DNA of 64,000 nt from Eleginops maclovinus. Lineage: Eukaryota; Chordata; Actinopteri; Perciformes; Eleginopidae. Within the stretch, counting starts at the first letter, position 1. Every line of letters starts with the position of its first letter. Shown here piece by piece: positions 47,101 to 61,047 of this stretch. Where the stretch lies: NCBI RefSeq assembly GCF_036324505.1, contig NC_086350.1, positions 11,425,032 to 11,489,031 of the forward strand, written 5' to 3'. Under the pieces are notes generated by a model. It saw nothing but the letters and a program-made list of their open reading frames with translations, did no database searches and was not told the DNA's origin. A program made the translations under genes and the position numbers.

Positions 47101-47553
47101 AAACTCCCTCTGCCTTGTTTGTGTGATCAGCTTCCTGTGTGGCTCCTGGTGGAGTTATTTGCGTACATCAGAAACATACAGTAAACACTGGTGAAACCCT
47201 ACTGAAAGGATTCAGAGCATTTTAAAAACGTAACATTCCTTATTTAGCGAGAATGTAACTTCTTAATGTTCTCCCTTTATATGGTATAACTCCAACATCA
47301 GTGTAGCATATCCAGTAAACATGTTAGCGCAGTGTCGTGCAAAAAGCTGGTTCAACACAAACTGCATCTCGAGGGGAAACAACCCGGGAGGCAGGCAGCA
47401 AACACAGAGGAGGAGCACAGCAACACACAACAAAGTCTAAATTAATGTGGCTTTTGGGAAATTCATCAACATACTGTAAATCCATCTTTAATCTGCTGTA
47501 ATTCTATATTAAACTCAGCGTGTCCCCGGGTTAATAATGAGAGGACATGATGA
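44177..47553. other. gene-free stretch
   Basis: AT-rich DNA with a C-rich patch at about 45285-45350. No exon, RNA gene or repeat ends recognised. Confidence 0.5.
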
Positions 47554-47724
47554 TCAACAGTTGGCACAGCGAGGCTGACCGCAGCAGGCGGTGCTGTTGT
47601 GGTATAGCTGGTGGGAGAGCGTGCCCAGCACCTGGCTGCTGCCCTGAGGGGAGCTGGCAGATGGTACTGACGCTGGGGTGTGCATCCTCATATACTGAGC
47701 ACAACTAAGCCTTACTCCCTGGGC
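47554..47724 (-). other. unassigned ORF shaped like a terminal coding exon
   Basis: On the minus strand a good acceptor (CTGTCCTCACCTGCAG) precedes 56 open codons and a TGA. The product is Ser/Pro-rich and then Cys-rich, with QYMRMHTPASVPSASS and ending STACCGQPRCANC. GC content is higher than the flanks. I do not recognise the family, I see no close AATAAA, and no upstream partner exon is known. It may be chance. Confidence 0.2.
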
Positions 47725-50700
47725 CTGCAGGTGAGGACAGGAGTGCCAAACAGAGTCCAATGGACGGGGCTGGAGAGGGGCTACAAGGGTCACAACATGC
47801 CCCTGGCAGACAGATGTTTCAGCTCATTAGAGCTTATCAAGCCTCTCTGCATATTTTACTGAACAACTGAATTATTTATGTCGGCAATGTCTGCATCTTT
47901 CTGTAACCTGTCTCTCACCCATTTTCAATATGTTCTGGCTACATGCTATGACATATAGGCGTGGCTCATGCTAAACACACACTGTGGATTGCTTCAGTGC
48001 ATCTATATGTTTTACCAGGCTGAGCATGGTTTAGAAAACTGAATGCCAAAAGTGTCATTTACATGCAGCCTGATGAGTGCTTATCCATGGGGACCTTTGA
48101 GCCTTAAATGTCATTGGCTGAGGCTCCTCTGAGCCCACACAAAGGTCACCAGTGACACCGACTCCTGAGCTCCTTATTGATTCCCAATCCACCATCATAA
48201 TGTCTGACAATTACAGACGAAATGGAAATCTAAATCATGGAAACAGTCTAAGGATGTATCTAGAATCATAATACTGTGCAAATACATGTATAATTCAATC
48301 TAAGGTCATGGATTCCCTCGTGTGTTGGTGGACACTTTTCCTACTTAGGCATAATCACGCATTGTGATTTAACCATAGTATAAATACTTGATAATTCTAT
48401 TAATATTAAACATCCACAGTTAATCCAAGACGTATTTTGAATGTGTAAAAATAGAGATGCCCAAATCGGGGAATGACAGATAAAGTGTTTAATCTGACCA
48501 TCTATTATTGCATAAGTGACACAGTTAAACCTAATCCAAACCTGCTTTAAATTAAAGTTGGCACAAATGTAACTATTAGTATAGATTTTAAATAATTCAG
48601 GAGTGCCATGTAATTAAATGCCGGCATCAGACTGGCACATATTTGTTTTAAAATACTGACACAAAACTGATGACATTTTAATAACTTAATAAAGCAGAAA
48701 AATAAACAAACAGAGCAATGTGCAGTATGGAGAGGGTGAGTGTGTATGAAGTGGCCTGTTGCCTGCCTGAGCACAGATGGCGGCAGAGCAGGATGTACCG
48801 ACCTGTGCTTTTGCCCACAGGCGCGTGCACACACACATATGCACACACACATACATATATACAGAATAATCTCATATGCATGGATGCATATGTAAATACT
48901 GCCCTCATACATACACACCCACATACAGTAGGTGATGCTTAGCCAAGTTAGGGCTTATTCTTCAGCCTAGAAACTGCAGAGAGACATATTGGTCTTTTGA
49001 GAAAGTGTCACACTTGTTTTTACAAAGATCAGTAGTCGAATCCTAAACATACTTTTAATAATCTGTAATAAAAACAGCTTTTGTCCCTTTTTAACGGTAA
49101 CACAAGACATCCAGACATGTCGATCAAAGGCTGACTGCAGTTCACAGAGACATCCAAGGCCAAGCAGTATAATTAGTGCACTGAGCGATCAATATTGCTT
49201 GCGTGGGGGTTGAATGCAGAGGAAAAAAGCAATCTAAGGTTTGGAAGAGAAATGCTAAGGAAAGCAAAATCCAAACAGGCGGCATATATTACAATGTGAG
49301 AGATTTGCATCAGTTGGAAGTACTCACGGTATGTAATGAGGACATACCAGGAGCAGGATATCCTGCTTTTGGGATCCATAATAAAACTACTAATATTCAT
49401 TATTTATACTCTTAAGAGAGAGGTACACAGTGTATTGATTACTAACAAAAGCCATTGAGAAATCCTCAGTGAGCATACAGACAAGTGGTAAAGACCGAAG
49501 ACAAATGGCAAGGCGTAAAGACAGGAAGACGGATAGAAAAGGTAGATGAATGAAGGCGAGGGTTCAGCGTATCGATTGACAGAGGAAGAGTAGAGCTCCC
49601 CCGGGGGCAGAGGGGCCTTTTTAGCACTGTGTGAGAAGAGAAGGATGACATGTTTCCTTTTTGAGGTGTTGAGGGACCGCTTGCCATCATGGCCAAGATG
49701 GAAAGATGCATTTGTGGAGAGTGTGTGGCCACGGCGCTCTGTGGCGTGACAGACGGTGATAGCGAGTGACAAACAGAGCGCTCTGAGAGAGGAGAGGAAG
49801 ACATACTGGAGTCCAGCTCCCCGCCATGACTCTGGGACGTCAGCCATGCCCTGCCCCTCCTTGCTCAGATACAGCCATCAAGAGGAACATGGAGCTTTTG
49901 ATTTGATCTGGATGCTTTTATGATACATCATCCCGTCGTCTTTCTGGAAGCACTTCAGGGGGAAACCCAATTAAAGTCGGCCAAAAAGAGCAGAACAAGC
50001 ACACCTGAAGTCAGCTCAGTCCAGCGAGGTGTGGAGGAGGAAGGCAGGAGGGTGAAAAAATATTGTGGTCACAGCCAATCCTGCTGCTTGTGGGGTGGAA
50101 AGTGTTATCCTTTAAAGCAAAATTACACATAAAACATTATTCATATTAACAATTATTCATTGATAAGAATTCTACGACGTACAATTATTTTTCACAATAC
50201 AATAAAACTAAAATCTTCAGATGCTACTTCTGGTATATGTATTCAGACAAATGCCATTTGCATTAAATTGAGTGATGGAAACATGGCTTCTGTTGAAAGA
50301 GAGAATTGCTCCTCCATTTACGGAGTAATAAGAATTTGAAATGGCTACCCCCGCTGACAAAAAGGCATAAATGAAAACATGATGTGGGCGTGGACGGCCA
50401 TCCCTGCTGCAGATTAAGGTTCTGACACTTTGCTAGGAAATCCATTTGAGCGAACAAAATAAATAAAACATTGAGTTGTACCATTTGCACCTTGGCAACA
50501 GCTCTACTATTATTAGAAGGCCGGTAGGTGCAGGATACGCAGAGATGGAAAAGCTCCAACTGTGTCCAGACAGGCCAGACTCACATAACACAGTCTGAAT
50601 ATGTTACCAGGCTTTATATAAGACTTTACACTCACACCTTATTCACTGATGTTTTCATCAAAGATCAGAAAAGAAGATAACAGATGTATTAATATCAAAC

Positions 50701-53700
50701 ATCCAGTACAGAATATTTTGGATGAAACTGATTCAAAAGCATCTCCTGTTCTCTAAATAATACTCTGCTGGCAGTTTAACATTTACAAATAAACAACTAG
50801 ACATTCAAGAAAATGCTTATTTGCTTTTTTGAATCAGATCCGAAGCATGCTAATAAAATGGTTGTATGTCTTTATTCTGTACAACAACAAAACCAATGGT
50901 TGAGCCATTGTTCTTTTTGGCTGGAAGCAGTGACTTCCTGAACTCACGCATCATCATGAGGTTATCAGGAAACCTCCAAGTCACTGCACCTGGCCAAGAA
51001 AAAGTTTGGAAAACCCTGTTTTCACTCTCAACGCTAATACTAAAGGTACATAGTTGCTGGCTGTAGCTTCATATTTATCATAAAAAATTAGAGTTTAGCA
51101 ATACTATCAACTCAGTAAAAAAGAAAAGAAAAAGGGTGGCAAGAAATAAGACTTGGCCTTGGTTAGAAAATGTCACTTTAACAGATGCATTATTAGTAAA
51201 GGCGGTTCCTTTCAAAACATAATCACGCCCATGTCTCCTTCCCATGTTCAAGCCTTTTAGCTTGCAGTGCACAGGACAGTTGTCCATTGTCTCTCTTAAT
51301 TGATGTCAGAGCCCCGAGGTGCATTAGTGCTTTGCAGGGTGTGTGCACGCTGGTGTGCATTTGCCCTCTGTGTTAGAAGCACCGGCCTCGCCCACCAGCT
51401 GCACAACACAGACAGAGCATATTGATTATACTGCTCATGGAGGCAGAATAAAAGCTGGGGGGGGATATTTTTTCTGACTGACCTGTTTGAGTGATATTAA
51501 GGGACAATCATAGCCGCACTGGGCAGCATATCTAGTGTAGAGATATTTTCATCAGGCTTCACCATAGTCTGCAGGAACGCCTAAAAGCAAGACTGATTTA
51601 TTGAGCAGGAAGGAAAGGAATAGAGCGTGCACATCACAAATCTCTCACACGGCCCAATCTGCAAACATAGCACATCTCTAATGGTCAGTTTAAGTTATGC
51701 AGTATCACAAGCCGCATTTAAAATCATGCTATTAAATTCCACCTGGTGGGCACAAGATCAATGGAGAGATTCAGTTAATATCAAATTCTCACTTTGCTTG
51801 ATTAAGTTAGCATCTTTTTCATCTTACAGAGCTGTGATTGGGTATCTTATCAGATATTCCAAGATCTAATTAAAGCAAAACGATTTGTCCACTTTATAAT
51901 TGCTCCAATCCAGAGCCCGTAAACTCCTCCTCACATCTCACTGGATATTCATCACCACCAGAGGCTTTAATTCATTTATCAGCCAAACGAAAGGGAAATT
52001 TGAGGATGATAATAAATATATAAACCAGCTGATGTTGGATGGGGAAAAGTGAGTGCACACCCAGGGAAGGTTGTACAGTATATGTAGTTAAAGGGAGGAA
52101 ATAGGCACAATGGGCAAAGCAATTTTACTGCCACAGTGGGGCAGTAGTCCATTAAACTACAACCCAGCTCGTAGTATGAAACCTCTCCAGCAGCAGCAGT
52201 CACTGCTTTATTCACCTAGTGAGATATAGTGTTGAAGGTTAGTGAGGCTAGCATCTGTAGATAGGGGAAAAAAACACAGGACTTCACAAACAGTGATTAC
52301 AGCTCAGAGCTCTCAAGAGGGTCCTCCATTAACAACGCTGCACAAATCAATGTTTACGACCACCATAAAAAAACTGCAAACTAGAAAGCCCCCAAAGCTC
52401 GAATCATCCATACAATCTGTTCTTTACACAGCATATTCAAGCAGTTTCAAGCAGATTTAAACTGATACCAGTGCACCAGCCCTTCATCTTCCTGCTGCAA
52501 CTGACCCTGTAGTTTAGTCACTATGAGATACAACATATGTACTGACCTTGATGCGATAATATACTGTATGAAAGGCATTACCAAGATGTTCACTACACCG
52601 TATGAAGCTGGGTAGAGTAGAGAAGGCTGCTGTGGAGAAGTTAGTTTGTTTGTTTTGAGACAATACAAAATGCAGAATATTGGTTAATTAAAAAAATTAT
52701 TGTACAAATAAAATAACATGTGTAGGTGTTCAAAGAGCCCTACCAACATCAAATGAATAATAACACATATGATTAGGGTCATTTACCCTGGGTGATTGTT
52801 CACCTTGACTAACTTTCCTTTTAAAAGTAGAACAGACAGAATAATAATTTAATTTGATGTCATACATGGCAGAAATAATTAAGAAATGTTTGCTATTTTA
52901 GTTGTAAAATGTTGGTTTGGTCATTATTTTCTTAATGCAATTATTTTTAGTCTGATAAATATGGAGATTATGTTTTGGTACATGCCATATATCCCAAAAT
53001 AATCTTAATAAAATAAAGATAACTGTAAGACTAAAAAAAGGAATAGCTTAAATATCAGACATCTTTATCAGATTTTCTTTCTGTAAAATGTTAAGGTAGC
53101 ACTGAGTACATCAAATCTCCCAATTATATATTTTAAGATAAGGCCTGGATGTTATAAAATAATAAGAGTTGAAATGAATGATTAATACAAATACAGTTGG
53201 ATATTTGAAGAAAAAGCAACAGAGATTGTAATGGGCTAGGCATAGTTACACAGGAAAGGGTAAAGAAAGCATGGATTATTCATGTCTATTCCCACAGTGC
53301 AACAGCTCCTTTCTGATGGATTGTGCCCGGGGCGCTGCTCTCTGCTCAATACCAACAGTCGCAGGCAGCCCAGCCTCACGCTGCTCCACGCAGCCGTGGT
53401 GATGAGCTCCCCAAGAAACACAGACAGGGCCAGCGGCTCCGCTCTCCTCTCTGTACGCAGACATAACGATGGTGTGTGGTCTGAGGTGAACCTAAATTTA
53501 AACTAGAGTATCAATAGGAGGGTAGTGGAAGAGAGAAGTAGCAGGAGACAAGTGCTGCTGGCGTTTGACTGAGCTTATTATAATTTAACTGGAGTAGAGG
53601 AGTTAACGTGGATCTGTCATACCAATCAGATGACAGGTTGAGGTGCAGGGAGGCAGTGAAATGTGGGCAGAAACATTGTCACCTTCAGTACAGTGCAGTA

Positions 53701-54078
53701 ACATGTACTGAGCAATTTCTCTGCACCAGTTTGTCATCCAGAAAGAGATGTTGGAGTGTTTGTCTTTGTGTGGATGTGTGAGCTCACCTGGACTGGCTCC
53801 AATTTGGAGTTGTGTAAAGGCTGCAGGGGTGTTAATGCAAGAAGCAGGAGGTGATGCTCCCAATGTCAGCCATCTCTGCAAATAGAAAGGCAGGTAGATC
53901 ATTTTATTGTCATTATTCATTCGGATTTTCAGCATAGATTGTGCTCCTTTTTTGTTGTTGTTTTAAGTTGTTTGTTTGTCTGTTAGTCATGTTCGGCAGT
54001 ATAACCTTGAACACAATGGATGTTGACATTTTTAATTCCACACAAGAAATTGAGAAATCTGTTTAATCCCTGCCTCCC
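47725..54078. other. gene-free stretch
   Basis: No gene recognised. A CA-rich microsatellite lies at about 48826-48866. Overlapping ORFs at 49404-49847 (minus) lack family motifs. Confidence 0.5.
48826..48866. repeat. interrupted CA/TA microsatellite
   Basis: Runs of CACACACA broken by TATG and passing into ACATATATA. A typical degenerate dinucleotide repeat. Confidence 0.8.
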
Positions 54079-57000
54079 TCAGTCTGCAGTGCTGAAATAG
54101 CTTTCCTCCTCCATGAGCTCTGAACTGAGAATGAACCTGAGATTTTTTTTCCACTTCCATCTAAGAGGCCTTTCAGTAGACAGCAGGAGTCGTTGCCAAA
54201 TATCTCTTGGCAGAGGATTTAAAAGACGTTCAATATAAAGAAATGCAACATGATGTGGGTCAAATCTCAATAAGAAATATTGCCTGAAGCCATCAACGTC
54301 CCAGACAGCAAGTGATAGTGCAGACTGTTTGGCCTGCTGAGAAACTGAGTAATCCTGAGATTTTACTTTTACAACAAATTCCATGCCATCTCCTAGCAAT
54401 CAGCAGGTGACGATGGACAGCAAATGATGTCCTGTAAGGGTCAACTAACCATTCAAAATACCTTAGCAACAGTTGAAATTGTTCACTCTGCGGGCCTACA
54501 TGTCAACCCGTGACTTTGCTGTCCTCCAATGAGCTTGCTTCGCAGCAGAGGGGGGGAGGCGTCCGTAGGCAAATACAGCAGGAACCTGAACAAAGGGATG
54601 AGGCTTCTGAAACATTGTCAGACCATCAGTATTCCCCCCACATCCACTACTATCACTCTGCGTACTCATTCACAGTCTTATTTAGCTTTGTGTGTAATTA
54701 TGCTGTCACTTGACAGGCAGACACCGAGCCCCATGAATACACAGACCCATGCTCGACAATTATCATCCACTGGGCCACTTTGCACATCTAGGTAATGCAA
54801 TTTTTACACATATATGCATATTTTGCTTGCAATACTCCCCACAAGCTACTGGAAAATATAATGCATTAACATCCAGAAAGAGACCAGTCAAGTGCAACAG
54901 TTTCTCAAAGCATAAGTCTACATTTTCACCTACAAATGAATGTTTTTTTCTAAGCGACAGAGGGACATCAGAGACATGCATTTCGATGTGTTTCCTTCTC
55001 TTGATGTTGGGAATTCAGTCAGTACTTGAAAGGCTAGTTGTACTGAACGCAGGGATAAGAAAACCACATTTCCTAAATATTATGAGGACTTTCTGAAGAC
55101 AAATTTGCATCATTGCATTTAAACAGAGCTCTTTAGTTCACTTTGAGTCAGTTACAGTAGTGTGAAATTGAAAGATTACAGCACAAAAAAGACATACAAA
55201 GCACTAGAGGCATTCAATCTTAACATCAGCTTGAGCTAGCATGATGTGTATTATCTGGAACAAAGCTTTACAAACAGCTTCCCAGTTTTACGATTTCTTG
55301 CACACACACAGCCTTGATCTCAGTCAACCATGACATCTCATATCAGTTATAAAGTAAGTCATGTTTTCTGCTGGTTACTCCTTCCAGGGCGCGGCATTGA
55401 CAAAGTGCAGGGATGATTACAATGCTTTGCTCCAGAGCTCTGCATTTATAACAGTTTAATGCATCTGTAGATAAAATAACAGAAATTCCTCCCTGTTTCT
55501 TGTCTACCACATTCAATTACAAGATTAAAAGACCAGTTTGTTTTGAACATTAGATAGAGTCAGATCGCCTGAAAGCATTTATGGCTTTTAGCATGTCAGT
55601 AACAATTAAAATTCAGTAGGGATTCGCCAAAAATCATCCTAATAAAATGAGCCACAGCGAGATGGTAACCCTCGACCCAGACAGATCATGTTCTGTGTTC
55701 TGAGCTCTTTGTGCTGTAATGTGCGATCTGAAACCGAGCCCACACAACATCACCTGATAACTCTGTTCTGTGCGGTAGTGCTGTACTCTTTGGCTGCTCA
55801 CACTCTCCGTAGGCATGCAGCTCCCGGAGTCCTCTTCTCCCAGGAGGCGCAGTGTGTGGGCTGGTGGGTGCAGTGGGTCACCTCCTGACGCCCCCGCCTA
55901 CCATCGCCACTCTACCCTGCCTGTGAACGCAGAGATGCAAACATATGCAGTATGCTGATCAAATAACACTTATGTGATTTCCAATGTTCTTATTCAGCTA
56001 GTTTTTGAGAATTCTCCGTCCTGCAACTTTACGCCACACAGCTGAGATTTATGTTGGTGTATTGTTAAATATTATGTTGGTTTTTTTTGTACATTAAAAT
56101 ACACAAGAACAATGCTTTTGGGATTTACCAACAAAGTAACTTCATTATGAACTGTATAAACAGAGATGAAGGTCATTGGAAAATGTTGATGTTTTGAATG
56201 ACAGTGTTCAAATTGAGACTCCTGTTTCAAGCATATGTGCAATAACCATTTATCAAGTTCTTGGTGCAGTATATTTTAAATTTTCATACTGTGTGCACAC
56301 AAGTAGCTGACTTATATAAATTTCAGAGAAGGCACAAAGCTAAGAGGTCATTTCCATTGAAATAACAGCGTTTTCTTTCGCAAGACGTTACAAAACACAC
56401 CTCCTCAGAAATCGGTCCAGCTCAAGCTAATCACATGAACAGGCCAGCTTCCCCCCGAACCTTTGAACAGGCTAATCAAATATGCTCTCTCTCCCTCCAG
56501 AGGCCTAATCCCTCTTAGCTTGGACGTAGAAAACGTGCCACCTGCTTCCGTCGTACAGCTTGAGGCCTGACTGCCCTTGTGACACCACGCTGCCTCTAAT
56601 CTCTTGAACAAATGCATAGCTTCATCTGGATGCCACTGCTGGATCTGGACTCACCACAGTATACATACATATATCCATCATCGCTCACTAAAGTCAGGCT
56701 GGCTTGCAGGCTGGGATTAATAGACTTTAACCAATTGACTATATAAGAAATTAGTTTTTTCTCACTAAGGCCAAAGACTCTGAGAGGAACATCTGTTCCA
56801 AATTCCCAAACAAAGGACCAGGAATCAGGCATGGATAACTTGGATTACTGCACATCAATTGGCTACTGCAGTAATCAAGAGGCCTCTGTCAAGCAGAATT
56901 TGCAATGACTGTAATGGAGACTTCTGAAGCAACAGAGATGAAACTCAGAGAGACACGGGAGAGCTGGAACTTGATGGCAAACACTGAAGGTTTATTATGA

Positions 57001-60000
57001 AGTTACGGCTGGAGATTTGACAAGACATTCGCTGCAGCCATGAGTTGACACAACGGTTGCCTGACCAATTCTGAAGATTGACACCAACAGGCAGGAGTAA
57101 GGAGAGACGAACCTGAGAGCACAGCACCACAAGGTTGCAGGCCTGTGCTCAACGAGGGCAGTAAAACCAGATATACTGGGTCAATGGTATGGGCCCAGGA
57201 AAACATTTCCCCAACAATGACTACATTGTTATTCATTTTCATTTAAATATCGTCTGAAGTCAGAAAAATGAAACTTACAGGGGAGTTAATGTGAAGATGT
57301 GTTGAGTTTCACAGAATTTACACCAAGCTTGTGTCACTTCTTTCAGTTGAGACAATACGTTAATGTGTGAAATGCATCATGATACATTTAGTATGAAACA
57401 TCATCCGTCGCTGAATTGTACTTGACGTGTTGAATCCCCTAATCTACGCTGCATACATAAGAACTTGACTGAACAGTAAATGAGTAAAATCGTGATTTTT
57501 GTGTTGAAAGTGCTTTCATCTTCCACATCTGCCTACACAATATTTTCAGGATCAAACCAGACCAGGCTGAGATCTGAGTGTACAGAGAAAGTAGAACACT
57601 AGAGTTCAGATGCGAGTTGCCTTTAATTTGCCGATGCAGTATTCCATTCAGGATAATAGAGGTTGTTTAAACAAGGATGGAGATGTCAGGCTACATTAGC
57701 ATCCAGACAGGCTCTGCACCCAGAGGACTCAGCAGTGCCGGGAAAATCAGTCATTAAATTTGCAGGCGCTCTGCAGATCTCCACTGTCTGTTTATGGGAT
57801 GCGGGACAGCGTTTTAAGGCCAGGATGTATTTACCCAAGCACAGGTTCATATTTCAGATTCACCCCGCAGATAAAGAATCGCCCGGATCAGATGACACTG
57901 AGGCCCAGGATGATTTGGGAGAAGTTCAGTTGTACAGCGATAAGAAATATATTAACGTTTCTGCATTTTGAAAGAGATAGTGTGCCGTCTTTGAAGAGCA
58001 GGTTCTTGGAAGTGCCCATTCAATATTTAAAGCATACTATTAAGACACCGGCTACCAAAAGGACTGTGCTAAAAATACACATTTGCCTGTAGTTCAAGCT
58101 TGGAATAAAATGTATTATTATACTGAAGGCTTCAAGAACTGCTTACATGTGCATTTCAAAATAAAAGCTCAGCACCAATATAACTCATTTTTGAGGAAGT
58201 AATTTCAAGGAAATCAATGAACTGCTGTGTGAAAATCTGTGAATTTGTTTAGGTACACCTGTACAATCGAACACTGTAAATGTTGACAACATCATAGGGA
58301 GAGAGTTTATTCAATTGCATGGTCAAGCCATTAATAGCCTATTGGTTTTTGTACGTTCTGTTTATGGGATTTTTAAAACATGTATAGTATTTGCTCACAA
58401 GATACTGGCAATTGTCGCCCTTATAGAAACATCTATTCAGTGTCGACGCCATCAATAAAGATGCCTGCAAAAACAAATTGTTATGAATCTTTTCAAGTTT
58501 GTTGATGTGGCAGCAATTATTTGAGGCATACAGTTTACACAATTGTTGCTCTGCCATTATCTTTTTGATTGCCGATGTGATGTTTGCTACTCTGCTGACT
58601 TCAGCAGCCACATTGACTTTGTCAACAGCTCCTTGTTCGTCTATTGTAAACAAAGGATTTTGTTGTTTCTCATTTCAAGTGCCCTTCCCCCGTCTACCTT
58701 TTGCCTCCCAAAGCCCTGGTTTGTTGTTAGAAGCCTTCAATTGGAGCCTGCCCCCTCTCTTGCCTCAAAGCGGGTTGCAGATGAAAAATGTATGACTGTA
58801 TGCCTTGAAAACCTCCATTTGAAGTGCTGCAGTTCCTCTGATGCTGCCCCCGCTGATGGCGACTGCGTCTGCCGCCTTCGTTCCACCCGCGCTTTGCCTC
58901 ACAGTGGGAGTGCTAATCAGGGAGAGAGGGTAGGAAGGTGACCACTACACTTACTTTAGCAGTATTCCCTAATCAAGAAAAGACTTCTATATTTTGCCGC
59001 TGTATAATAAGACGTTGATTAGCTACTTTTAAAAATCATTGACTGCAAATTCCACCCAGTACAATTCTCAGTACAGCAACACGTCTGCATGAGTGTCTGT
59101 CTCTGTCTATAATCATATAAGAAAGAATCATTGTTGTTTTAAATCTCTGGCAAGAGCTGTGATTTGGCGTCTGATTATCTTAATTGTAAAGGCTTTGAGC
59201 ACTTTCTGGATGACCTTTAATTTCAGTTGGAGATTTATTATCAAGAATTTCCCTCCTTTTCCTCATAGTTGAATGTGCTCACTGAGAGTAACATATTCAA
59301 CACCATTATTTCAAAAGCCAACTATTGCGAAATTGGTATTTTAATATGAACTGCAGAACTCCGACAAAGCTTTATCCAACTTTTAGTTTTGTTTCTTTCT
59401 TTTTTAAGTGATCAGGTCTCTTTAGAAACACCAGAATTTAAGTACAATTTTCCATGAAATACCATGTAAACAAAAAAAAAAAAGAGCTAAAAAAGAGGAT
59501 CAATCAAACTGGTGAAAGTGCAGTCAGGTTCACCGGAGATGAACAATGGGACAAGTCCTAGACAGTGTTTATGTTTATGTGTATTATTGGGATTGTATAA
59601 TCCTAAAAAATGAGTATTGCGTAACACTTCAGCTATGCATATTTCAAACACCTGTGAAGCATTGAACCCTCAGTGAAGAAGGATTTAATCACCATACAAA
59701 GCCACAATGACAACCCGTGCTCCAGGGCCAAACATGCGGGCCATATTTCTAATGCCTCTTCATCACCCACATCCAGTAACCTGAAAAAATGTTTTCACAC
59801 ATCCCTTTAAACGGTTGTGAAATGTGCATACGATGTAACAATAAAAACAATATGCTAAGTAGTGGATGAGTAACACCATTTAGACTGATTCATTAACAAT
59901 CAGTTCATATAAGAACAACAAGAGATGAAAAAAATACCAGATCTCTTAAAAATAGTCAAAATAAGGATCTCTTCAGTAAAATGAGAAGATACGATATGAA

Positions 60001-60746
60001 AATGTGAGCCACAAAGTAATCATAGAGTACATAGAAAGTATAAATAATTTACATTTGACAAACTCTTGTAGATGAATTCCTGTGTTCAAAGACCTTGGCA
60101 AAGCCTGCTTTCAAGCACCAAGTCACACTGGTTCCTAAGCAACAGGTAATTTCACAACACATACCGCTGTACGTGCAGCAGCGGCTTTTCATAGCAGGGA
60201 TTCAAGCCAATTTAAAGTCACATCTGATGGCAACCTTGAGCCACTCAATACTGTTCAAAAACCTCTGTTCAGAGCTGGGGGGTGATGTCACACTTGTCAC
60301 AGGAATAATAAGTTGAGGACAATGAAGCACAATGAAGGAGCATTCATCTTCAGCAGCACGGTCTTCCTCACGCCGCGTGAAACAACATTCCCCTGCACAA
60401 GCTGCCGTCTCCGGGCGCAGCCTCAGGTTACTAAGTTTAAACAAATATGATCAAAACAGACTCATCACAAGGTGGCCTCCGACACATCAGCTTTTTAGAG
60501 TTATCAAAATATTGTATTCAGGAAAACCTCATGCTCAAGTTTACATGACTCAGCCACACTGTGAGAAGTACTCAATGTTAAATGGATGTAAAGGGGAGTT
60601 ATGAGATAAAGCACTGAAGATACACCAAATCAATGTAACGATTATCAAAACATTTGCAGTAACTAATAACAGGAACGAGCCATCACATTTTGAATCATGA
60701 GGGAGGATAAGCCCAGTGATTTTCCATAGTTATCTTATTGTTTAGA

Positions 60747-60764
60747 AAATAAATAAATAAATAA
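60747..60764. repeat. (AAAT)n microsatellite
   Basis: Four and a half uninterrupted AAAT units. Confidence 0.85.
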
Positions 60765-61013
60765 TTGATCCACATATAAATTATTTCAATATAACTAAAG
60801 GTTGATATGACTTCATTATTTGTGCCAGAAAACCTAATCCAAAAATAATTCAAACTAAAATCATTGTTAATTAACTTTAATATGAAAATGGACTCAACCA
60901 TAAAGATGTTCATTTGTCTTCAGTAGGGACAAATGGGCTTTGGGGTCACAAAGGTATAGACAAAAGAAAGTATTTGAGAGGGACTAATATATTGTTATTT
61001 TTCATCTTTGCAC

Positions 61014-61047
61014 TGTTGTTGTTGTGTTGTTGTTGTTGTTGTTGTTG
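61014..61047. repeat. (GTT)n microsatellite
   Basis: About eleven GTT units with one short interruption (GTGTT). Confidence 0.9.

Noticed and set aside
49404..49847. 147- and 112-codon minus-strand ORFs
   Set aside because: Overlapping frames with Ser/Leu-rich composition and no homology.
54079..54399. 106-codon minus-strand ORF
   Set aside because: No recognised domain and no splice or expression signal; kept only as part of the gene-free stretch.
57663..58092. Two overlapping plus-strand ORFs of about 100 codons
   Set aside because: Both frames are open in the same DNA and neither resembles a known protein; treated as chance.
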